From assembly GCA_903891735.1 (NCBI GenBank), contig CAITFQ010000072.1, positions 1-12,978 on the forward strand: a DNA stretch of 12,978 nt. The letters run 5' to 3'. The notes below the pieces were generated by a model. The model was given only the letters and a program-made list of their open reading frames with translations. It was not told the origin of the DNA and did not search any database. This document shows, one piece after another, positions 5,412 through 10,141 of this stretch (its first letter is position 1; each line of letters opens with the position of its first letter). The stretch comes from Candidatus Uhrbacteria bacterium (lineage in GTDB: Bacteria > Patescibacteriota > Patescibacteriia > UBA9934). Position numbers and translations under genes: made by a program.

Positions 5412-6497
5412 TTATAAATTCCCATCAATACTACTCACCGAGGCTCGTGCTGTCGCCGCATCGTAATCGCTCGTTTGATCGATCACGCTACCCGCACTGT
5501 AGCTGCTTCGATAATAGTCCGGCACTGTTCGTAAGTACCAATTCCAGTTACTGCCATAATCAGCCGCCACTAAGGAATCATTCAAATAACGATGTAATAC
5601 TCCGCCACGGCTAATCGCGTAGATATCATTGCTGCTGGCGAACTTAACCAGCACGCTGCCTGGGTGGAAGGTCACATTCTTACCCAAGGCCAAGTTGGCC
5701 ATGAAACTCGAGCTCACCGTCTTCACGCCATCAAAGTTATTGTACCAAGTGTAGTACACATCACTCCCCGGAAAAGCATGACGTTTACCATCGGTGCCGT
5801 AGTAGTACACGGCATGACACGCATCGTTAACCGAGGCGTAGCTACTACAAGCTGTCTTGATCCGGTCGCCAGCCACTGCTTGCGTCGTCACCTCGCTACT
5901 AAAAGTCACCACCTGATTAGCACCCGTCGTCCAGTTATTATCGCCATCCGTACACTTCACAGCCACATCGATCGTGCCGTTACTCTTAGCACTACTCGTT
6001 GGGAAGGCATACGTTGCGCTCCAGGTCGAGCCATTATTGCTCATCGTTTCAACGATTGTATTATTAACCATCAGCCAGCAGCCCGTGACCGCCGCCTCGC
6101 CACTAGCCGTAATCACCACGTTAGTCGAGCTATTACCGACGACACTGGAGAAGGGAACTGCTGACACCGACGGGCCAACCGTATCAATCTCAAACGTTAC
6201 GCTGGTATGAGCGCTAATCGAGCCGTTATTATCATGGGCTCGCACCATAAAAGTGTGCCAGCCATTGCTTTGCACCGGCAAAGTATAGCTAGTTACGTTG
6301 CCAATCCCGCTGTAACCGCGTCCATCAAGGTCAAAATCGTACCAAGTTGCCCCGTAAACTGGGCTCCAGCTAAAACTCGGTGTGGTGTCGTTGGTGTACT
6401 GACTAGGGTAAATCGTCAGGTTAGTCGGCGTCGTCACGGCCGCCAAGGCGACGTTCGGCAAAACAAACAGAGCGGCGGCGAGCAGAAGTATTTTCAT
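5412..6497 (-). CDS. Secreted Ig-like protein with a CPR-type C-terminal domain
   Basis: This gene encodes 361 residues. MKILLLAAALFVLPNVALA is a clear signal peptide, with cleavage expected after residue 19. An Ig/fibronectin-like domain (about 24-105) shows TPSFSWSPV, ATWYDFDLDG and GWHTFMVRAHDNNG, the pattern of bacterial Ig-like surface domains. A second beta-rich domain (about 108-202) has Cys140 and Cys182. The C-terminal part (about 208-345) contains GDRIKTAC, AVYYYGTDGKRHAFPGSDVY (229-248) and VLVKFASSNDIYAISRGGVL (282-301). I recognise this combination as a recurring, functionally undefined segment of secreted proteins in Parcubacteria-like genomes. No sortase motif or membrane anchor is evident. 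A GGGAG Shine-Dalgarno precedes the ATG, and a strong terminator follows the stop. It is likely exported and surface-associated; its binding target is unknown. Confidence 0.85.
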   Translation of the reverse strand: MKILLLAAALFVLPNVALAAVTTPTNLTIYPSQYTNDTTPSFSWSPVYGATWYDFDLDGRGYSGIGNVTSYTLPVQSNGWHTFMVRAHDNNGSISAHTSVTFEIDTVGPSVSAVPFSSVVGNSSTNVVITASGEAAVTGCWLMVNNTIVETMSNNGSTWSATYAFPTSSAKSNGTIDVAVKCTDGDNNWTTGANQVVTFSSEVTTQAVAGDRIKTACSSYASVNDACHAVYYYGTDGKRHAFPGSDVYYTWYNNFDGVKTVSSSFMANLALGKNVTFHPGSVLVKFASSNDIYAISRGGVLHRYLNDSLVAADYGSNWNWYLRTVPDYYRSSYSAGSVIDQTSDYDAATARASVSSIDGNL

Positions 6498-6528
6498 ATA
6501 CTCCCATGCTCTACCTCTCCGCCCTGCC

Positions 6529-6540
6529 TGTCAATTGACA
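6529..6540. repeat. 12-bp perfect palindrome in the DUF378-secreted protein spacer
   Basis: TGTCAATTGACA is self-complementary over 12 bp, 32 bp upstream of the secreted protein's ATG, in the position of an operator or promoter. The half TTGACA matches a consensus -35, but I see no good -10 at the right distance. It may be a regulator binding site; this rests on symmetry alone. Confidence 0.35.
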
Positions 6541-6556
6541 ACTGTGAATAAGTTAA

Positions 6557-6772
6557 CTACTTCTTACAAGCCTTGCACTGGCCGCAGGTGAAGCTAAACA
6601 AGGCGGAAATACCTACCAAAGTGTAGATAATGCGCTCAACCAAGTGCCATTGGCCAAAAATAGCGTGTACCAAGTCGAAGTTAAAGATACCAATCAAGCC
6701 CCAGTTCAAAGCACCGATGATAATCAGTACCCAGGCTAACTTGTGCAGTGAACACATGCCATTTGCCATCAT
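6557..6772 (-). CDS. DUF378 family small membrane protein
   Basis: This gene encodes 71 residues. LHKLAWVLIIIGALNWGLIG (9-28) is the first transmembrane helix and carries the family signature L-x-I-x-GA-x-NWGL-x-G. FNFDLVHAIFG follows, then a second helix VERIIYTLVGISALFSF (45-61). This is the standard two-helix DUF378 layout; the family has no established function. The protein ends CGQCKACKK, a CxxCxxC tail that could bind metal or be lipid/redox active. Two adjacent ATG codons (6772 and 6769) are possible starts. A good promoter (CTGACC, 17 bp, TATGAT with a TG extension) lies about 30 bp upstream. No Shine-Dalgarno is visible. It is monocistronic or read through into the secreted protein gene, as I see no terminator between them. 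Confidence 0.88.
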   Translation of the reverse strand: MMANGMCSLHKLAWVLIIIGALNWGLIGIFNFDLVHAIFGQWHLVERIIYTLVGISALFSFTCGQCKACKK

Positions 6773-6802
6773 AGTGAGAGGTTAAATGATTAACTATAAA
6801 AT

Positions 6803-6831
6803 ATCATAGCATAATTTATTGCTAAGGTCAG
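6803..6831 (-). promoter_or_regulatory. Promoter of the DUF378 gene
   Basis: The -35 is CTGACC (6831-6826), the spacer 17 bp, and the -10 TATGAT (6808-6803), preceded by TGC as in an extended -10. The predicted start is near 6796, giving a leader of about 24 nt before the ATG at 6772. Confidence 0.6.
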
Positions 6832-6885
6832 GCGAGAAAGAAGAGACTGTGGATAAATAATGAATGAGTGTGAATTATTTGAGGT

Positions 6886-7890
6886 TTATTTTTGTTGGCG
6901 GAATTCGTAGACGGTTTGACTGAGGGTAGCGATGAGTTTAGCCAGCGGGTCGGCGGTCGTGCCGCGGGTCATGATACAAATTAAGTAAGGGTGGCTGTCG
7001 TAGACGATGCCGCAATCGTGGAGTTCTTGACCGCTTTGACCATTCGCTAAAGTAATGTTAGCTTCGCCAAATTTATGAGCAATTTTGACGTCAGCCGGAA
7101 CGCCAGCCCGGAGGCCGTCAGCGTAAACGACGTCGCTCAGTAGGGAGAGCGCGTATTCACTCGCGGGATCGCTTAAATAACTAGAGTTGTAAAGCGTGCG
7201 GAAGAAGCGAGAGTAGGAGCGGGCGGTGAGGGTATAGGCACTCGTCATGTTGTTGGGGAACGGGATAGCTAGTTCGGTAAAAATTTGGTCGAGGACATTA
7301 ATGTCGACATAATTAGTCAGCAAATCTTTAGCGCTATTGTCAGAGTAAACTATCATTAAGCGTAAAAGATCGGCGACACTGTAGGATTGGCCAAAGATGG
7401 CGCTTTGGGCCGGTGGGATACTTTGGATACCTCCTTCTTTAGTGCTGTCAGTGGTAACAGTGATTTTTTGGCCCAGAATTTCGGGGTGGTCTTCGGCGAT
7501 TTTGAGGTAAGCAATGAGCAGGGGAACTTTGAACAGGCTGGCCGGTTGGTAAGCGTCAGTGCCATTTATTTCGGTCCAGTCGCCTTGGTCGAGGTCGCGG
7601 AAGTAAAGGGATGCGTTGCTGACTTGGCCGGCGGCTTTGGCGCTGTTGATGAGGGTGGTGAGTTTATTCTTAAGCGGCGCTAGGCTTGGGGTGTCGACGG
7701 TGGCACCGACGTCGCAAGCGAGTAGAGGTTTGATGAATTTATAGTCGCTTTCTGTGTTGCGTAGAGTTGTGCCGCAGATGGCTTTACTTGAGACGTTATT
7801 GTGATCGGTCAGGCGGACCAGGCCACCGATTAGTCCAGCGCCGAGGAGGAAGGCGCCAAGGTAGGGCAGCAGGCGTTTTAACTTGGCCAT
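6886..7890 (-). CDS. Membrane-anchored serine hydrolase, beta-lactamase/DD-peptidase fold
   Basis: This gene encodes 334 residues. A basic N-terminus and hydrophobic helix LLPYLGAFLLGAGLIGGLV (7-25) form an uncleaved signal-anchor, placing the enzyme outside the membrane. The catalytic fold occupies about 70-330: PASLFKVP gives the nucleophile Ser118 and Lys121 (SxxK), and VYSDNSAKDLL gives Ser183-Asp184-Asn185 (SDN). The third motif, usually KTG, reads AHKFGE (271-276), with Lys273 and Gly275 but Phe at the middle position. I see no obvious ExxLN omega-loop glutamate of class A beta-lactamases, so penicillin hydrolysis is doubtful. A DD-peptidase, esterase or cell-wall-modifying role is more likely. 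The stop is at 6886; only a weak AT-rich inverted repeat follows. The start is set by the basic/hydrophobic N-terminus; no Shine-Dalgarno is visible. Confidence 0.85.
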   Translation of the reverse strand: MAKLKRLLPYLGAFLLGAGLIGGLVRLTDHNNVSSKAICGTTLRNTESDYKFIKPLLACDVGATVDTPSLAPLKNKLTTLINSAKAAGQVSNASLYFRDLDQGDWTEINGTDAYQPASLFKVPLLIAYLKIAEDHPEILGQKITVTTDSTKEGGIQSIPPAQSAIFGQSYSVADLLRLMIVYSDNSAKDLLTNYVDINVLDQIFTELAIPFPNNMTSAYTLTARSYSRFFRTLYNSSYLSDPASEYALSLLSDVVYADGLRAGVPADVKIAHKFGEANITLANGQSGQELHDCGIVYDSHPYLICIMTRGTTADPLAKLIATLSQTVYEFRQQK

Positions 7891-7940
7891 AAACCAGACT
7901 AAGGATTAACTGGACCAATATTACCAGAAACAAATTAAAT

Positions 7941-7967
7941 AGAAAAAGCCCCAGCCGAAGCTAAGGC
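7941..7967 (-). terminator. Terminator of the tRNA-Asp transcript
   Basis: GCCTTAGC (7967-7960), TTCG, GCTGGGGC (7955-7948) form an 8-bp stem with G-U pairs on minus-strand RNA. TTTTTCTATTT follows. It lies 6 nt beyond the tRNA's CCA. Confidence 0.85.
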
Positions 7968-7973
7968 GTTTTC

Positions 7974-8050
7974 TGGCGGGACGGACGAGGCTCGAACTCG
8001 CAACTTCTGCCGTGACAGGGCAGTGCTCTAACCAATTGAACTACCGTCCC
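7974..8050 (-). tRNA. tRNA-Asp (anticodon GUC), CCA encoded
   Basis: Read on the minus strand from 8050, acceptor strand GGGACGG pairs with CCGTCCC (7984-7978). The D-arm is GTTC-AATTGGTTA-GAGC. The anticodon stem is CTGCC/GGCAG with loop CTGTCAC, so the anticodon is GTC (Asp). The T-arm is GCGAG-TTCGAGC-CTCGT. The discriminator base is G, as required for bacterial tRNA-Asp identity, and CCA is encoded (7976-7974). All canonical features are present. It has its own promoter and terminator. Confidence 0.97.
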
Positions 8051-8070
8051 AGGTAATTACTAACGGGGCC

Positions 8071-8099
8071 AGTGTAGCAATTCAGTCGAAAATATGCAA
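8071..8099 (-). promoter_or_regulatory. Promoter of tRNA-Asp
   Basis: The -35 is TTGCAT (8099-8094), the spacer 17 bp, and the -10 TACACT (8076-8071). The predicted start is near 8064, about 14 nt before the mature tRNA 5' end. Confidence 0.6.
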
Positions 8100-8134
8100 G
8101 ATGTCAGCCCTATCATCATCAGCTCTAAGGTTAG

Positions 8135-8233
8135 CTAATAAAATAGGGTTACGCCGAATGACGTAACCCTAGCGATTGAGTGCGCGGGCAAGCCTCCGCT
8201 GCTGCGGCGCATGGTGCGCCAGAGAAGTCCCAT
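8135..8233 (-). CDS. Possible 32-codon small ORF after the orphan gene pair
   Basis: AGGAG (8244-8240), overlapping the stop of the upstream gene, stands 6 nt before an ATG at 8233-8231. The open frame encodes 32 residues beginning MGLLWRTMRRSSGGLPAHS, basic and Arg-rich, and ending VTLFY. It runs through the terminator hairpin at 8145-8170 and stops in its U-tract, which is unusual for a real gene. It also covers a GGCGCA-cca-TGCGCC hairpin (8220-8206). The well-placed Shine-Dalgarno is the only positive evidence. It may instead be 3' UTR structure. I do not recognise the peptide. Confidence 0.25.
   Translation of the reverse strand: MGLLWRTMRRSSGGLPAHSIARVTSFGVTLFY
8137..8170 (-). terminator. 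Terminator of the orphan gene pair
   Basis: AGGGTTACG (8170-8162) and CGTAACCCT (8153-8145) form a perfect 9-bp stem with an 8-nt loop. On the minus strand ATTTTATT follows. It lies about 75 bp after the stop at 8243. Confidence 0.8.
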
Positions 8234-8242
8234 GTTGTTCTC

Positions 8243-9007
8243 CTATTCGCTGGTGAGTGAGTGTAGGATTGGCAATCGTTTCTGACGCAGAGCCTGGAAC
8301 ATCAGGTCGCGACGATCACGCGGCACGTCCGCCTGGACCAAACACCCGGTTGGGAAGAGGCGTTCCAGTACGCGCCCTTCGTGGGCGTAGGCGCCCAATT
8401 GTTTGAGGGCAATCTCGCGCGGTCGCCCATGGATGAGGATGTCTGGGTGTCGACTCCCAAGCTCGCGGAAGAACTTGGTTTCCTCATCCAAAATCTGTGG
8501 CCTGGTGAACTCGGCCGCGTCACGAGCTGCTGCCGCCCAAGTCTCATCTTCGGTTCCTGCAAACTCTGCTTCAGCTTCTGACCACAGGTGCAGCGTCCAG
8601 CCTGGTGGCAGTTGCGCTTCGTCCCGCATGACCAGGCAAGCCAAAGTTATATCGTCTTGCGGCGTCATCCAGCCCCAAGTCCGGCGCGGCTCGAGATCAG
8701 GCAGGAAGACCTGCAGCGTTGTTTCGGCGTCGACTTCGCGCAGGGACGTCAGCAGCTGGGCAGCTCGTTTGAAGTAGCGCGCGAAGAGGATCGTGCGGTT
8801 CACCTGGATGATGACTTCCTCACAGTGGGTCTTCGTTCCGAGACAGGCGAAGGCTAGCAGTGTCAGCCGTTCTGCTTGGAGCGCCGCTACCAATTCGGAC
8901 GTGAGCCGCAGCTCGCCATATTCGTAGTCGCTGAGCACCTCGAGCAAGCGTTGCGAGCGTTCATCGAGCGAGCGGAACAGCAATTTTTCGTCACGAGACT
9001 GGGCCAT
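8243..9007 (-). CDS. Uncharacterised orphan protein B, paralogue of the 9077-9934 product
   Basis: This gene encodes 254 residues and I do not recognise it as a named family. A helical charged N-terminus (1-47) precedes a hydrophobic strand LTLLAFACLGTK (48-59). A helix and strand TTLQVFLPDLEP (96-107) follow, then a third strand WTLHLWSEAEAEF (137-149). The C-terminal block is AYAHEGRVLERLFP (206-219), with LMFQALRQKRLPILHSL (235-251) after it. The strand order and the C-terminal block align with the neighbouring upstream gene product. No signal peptide or transmembrane segment is evident, so it is probably cytoplasmic. It is the second gene of the pair, 69 bp after the first, with a full AGGAGG Shine-Dalgarno, which most genes here lack. 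The coding sequence is noticeably GC- and Arg-richer than its paralogue. An alpha/beta enzyme is plausible, but no catalytic motif can be named. Confidence 0.8.
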   Translation of the reverse strand: MAQSRDEKLLFRSLDERSQRLLEVLSDYEYGELRLTSELVAALQAERLTLLAFACLGTKTHCEEVIIQVNRTILFARYFKRAAQLLTSLREVDAETTLQVFLPDLEPRRTWGWMTPQDDITLACLVMRDEAQLPPGWTLHLWSEAEAEFAGTEDETWAAAARDAAEFTRPQILDEETKFFRELGSRHPDILIHGRPREIALKQLGAYAHEGRVLERLFPTGCLVQADVPRDRRDLMFQALRQKRLPILHSLTSE

Positions 9008-9012
9008 GAGAA

Positions 9013-9018
9013 CCTCCT
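9013..9018 (-). promoter_or_regulatory. Strong Shine-Dalgarno of orphan gene B
   Basis: AGGAGG lies 5 nt before the ATG at 9007-9005. It is the best ribosome binding site in the window and fixes the start of this gene. Confidence 0.75.
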
Positions 9019-9026
9019 GGGGAGTG

Positions 9027-9071
9027 GGCTCTGTAGATGGAATTATCTACGGAGCCTTCTCCCTAGGAGAA
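9027..9071 (-). repeat. Two adjacent hairpins between the orphan paralogues
   Basis: GGCTCTGTAGAT (9027-9038) and ATCTACGGAGCC (9045-9056) form a 12-bp inverted repeat with one imperfect position. TTCTCC-cta-GGAGAA (9057-9071) is a perfect 6-bp hairpin abutting it. Together they fill most of the 69-bp spacer. No U-run follows, so these are not a terminator. An mRNA-processing, stability or expression-balancing element is likely. The second hairpin contains a GGAGAA that could compete for the ribosome binding sequence. Confidence 0.6.
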
Positions 9072-9076
9072 GAGGA

Positions 9077-9934
9077 TTAGGCGTAACCTTCATCATCTAA
9101 TCCAAACGGCTGAATGATCGGCAAAGCTCGGCCTTGTCTTTGTAGTAGCGGCTGGTACATAGTCGAACGCAGCGCTGTTGGTTTCTCGTTCTGCAGCAGA
9201 ACGGCGTTCGGCCATGCTCTTTGCAGCCAGCGGCCTTGCACCGCGTATTCACTGAATTTTCGACGAATCCAATCTTTCAGCAAATCATCTGTCGGTTTAG
9301 CTAAGCTCGAGAAATATTTATTCGGCGCGAATTGTGTGCTTAGTTTACGGAACTCCCAGTCCAGTTCATTGGCCGCGAAGTAGTTGGCATAATCAGCATA
9401 AACTTCGTTGAACTCCTGCTCGAACGATCTACTATCTTTCTTCTCTTGTTGTCGCTCCCAAACTTGCCAACTGATAACCTCCAGTTCATGCTTGGGCAGA
9501 CGTTGGCGCAACCAACTCTCGAAAACTACTTTGTAAGTCGCCCAACGTTCGACGAATTTTTCATAGGTAGCTCGTTGCTGCTCTTTCGGCATACTCTTGA
9601 ACTGTTGTAAGTAGATATAATACGGATCAGTATTACCTATGACGACGACTAACTTAATCGGATAAATTGTTCGGAGTAACTCGAGTATTTCTCGCAGCCT
9701 CGGCAGGTCATCGGTCAGATTATTGCCCTCTGGACTTAGCGACACATACTCCCATGGAGTCGCGCTAAAGAGCTTGTTCGCCGTAATCGTCGAGCAAGTA
9801 AATAGTAGTAATTCCAGCGGTTTTTTGGTTGCTATAGCTCGACTCACTGCTCTCATGGCCGAGTCTCGATAAGGATTAATCGTACCGTCAAGACTGGTCA
9901 GAGCATCGATTAGTAATTTCTCAGTATTTTTCAT
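9077..9934 (-). CDS. Uncharacterised orphan protein A, paralogue of the 8243-9007 product
   Basis: This gene encodes 285 residues and no family can be named with confidence. Visible order: N-terminal helices (1-38); hydrophobic strand PLELLLFTCSTI (39-50); helix LPRLREILELLRTIYP (77-92), then strand KLVVVIGNTDPYY (94-106); a long helical stretch (118-146); strand HELEVISWQVW (149-159); a charged helical region; and C-terminal block EYAVQGRWLQRAWP (229-242) with LLQRQGRALPIIQPF (263-277). This matches the neighbouring product colinearly, so they are diverged duplicates. The strand-helix-strand layout superficially recalls the isocyanide synthase (PvcA/DIT1) family, but its C-terminal TPWH motif is absent, so this is only a guess. 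There is no Shine-Dalgarno; the start lies just after a terminator in AT-rich sequence. The protein is Trp/Tyr-rich and looks cytoplasmic. Confidence 0.8.
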   Translation of the reverse strand: MKNTEKLLIDALTSLDGTINPYRDSAMRAVSRAIATKKPLELLLFTCSTITANKLFSATPWEYVSLSPEGNNLTDDLPRLREILELLRTIYPIKLVVVIGNTDPYYIYLQQFKSMPKEQQRATYEKFVERWATYKVVFESWLRQRLPKHELEVISWQVWERQQEKKDSRSFEQEFNEVYADYANYFAANELDWEFRKLSTQFAPNKYFSSLAKPTDDLLKDWIRRKFSEYAVQGRWLQRAWPNAVLLQNEKPTALRSTMYQPLLQRQGRALPIIQPFGLDDEGYA

Positions 9935-9939
9935 AAATA

Positions 9940-9991
9940 TATTTAGAATAAAACAAAACGACCCTGTCTCTTGCGAGCAGGGCCGTTTTGT
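9940..9991 (-). terminator. Strong intrinsic terminator upstream of the orphan pair
   Basis: On minus-strand RNA, ACAAAACGGCCCTG (9991-9978) pairs over 14 positions with CAGGGTCGTTTTGT (9966-9953), including one G-U. The loop itself closes as CTC-GCAA-GAG, a GNRA tetraloop. TTTTATTC follows. It ends the small RNA candidate at 9950-10092 and any read-through from the ABC transporter genes. Confidence 0.93.
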
Positions 9992-10092
9992 TTGTTGTGG
10001 CTATTTTTTAGATAACCTCAACACCAGCCGTTCTCGCGAGAGCGGTTGGGTGATGCGGGGTGTTGTAAGCAAGGCGAAAGTTCATAACTTAA
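9950..10092 (-). ncRNA. Candidate small structured RNA, about 140 nt, class unrecognised
   Basis: This RNA lies between a near-consensus promoter (10127-10099) and the strong terminator at 9940-9991. Three stem-loops are visible before the terminator. The outer stem is CAACACC/GGTGTTG (10065-10059 with 10025-10019). It encloses an inner near-palindromic stem CCGCTCTC/GAGAACGG (10045-10028). The third is GGTTAT/ATAGCC (10017-10012 with 10004-9999), whose loop and flanks are A-rich. There is no open frame of useful length. It does not match what I know of 4.5S/SRP, 6S or 5S RNA by eye. It could alternatively be a structured 3' UTR of the ABC operon, but the separate promoter argues for its own gene. 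Confidence 0.55.
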
Positions 10093-10098
10093 AATGAG

Positions 10099-10127
10099 AG
10101 GATAGAAGAAGAATTTATTTCTGTCAA
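10099..10127 (-). promoter_or_regulatory. Promoter of the 9950-10092 RNA
   Basis: The -35 is a perfect TTGACA (10127-10122), the spacer 17 bp, and the -10 TATCCT (10104-10099, 4 of 6). It starts 15 bp after the stop codon of the second ABC gene. The predicted transcription start is near 10092. Confidence 0.65.
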
Positions 10128-10141
10128 ATCAGGCGTCATCA

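Noticed and set aside
5664..6164. 166-codon plus-strand frame
   Set aside because: It is antisense to the well-supported secreted Ig-like protein; its composition is that of a shadow frame.
6886..7890. Class A beta-lactamase resistance gene
   Set aside because: The SxxK and SDN motifs fit the fold, but KTG is altered and the omega-loop glutamate is not evident, so an antibiotic-resistance claim is not supported.
8243..9934. Isocyanide synthase (PvcA/DIT1) pair
   Set aside because: The strand-helix-strand order is similar, but the family's C-terminal TPWH motif and other hallmarks are missing; kept only as a weak idea.
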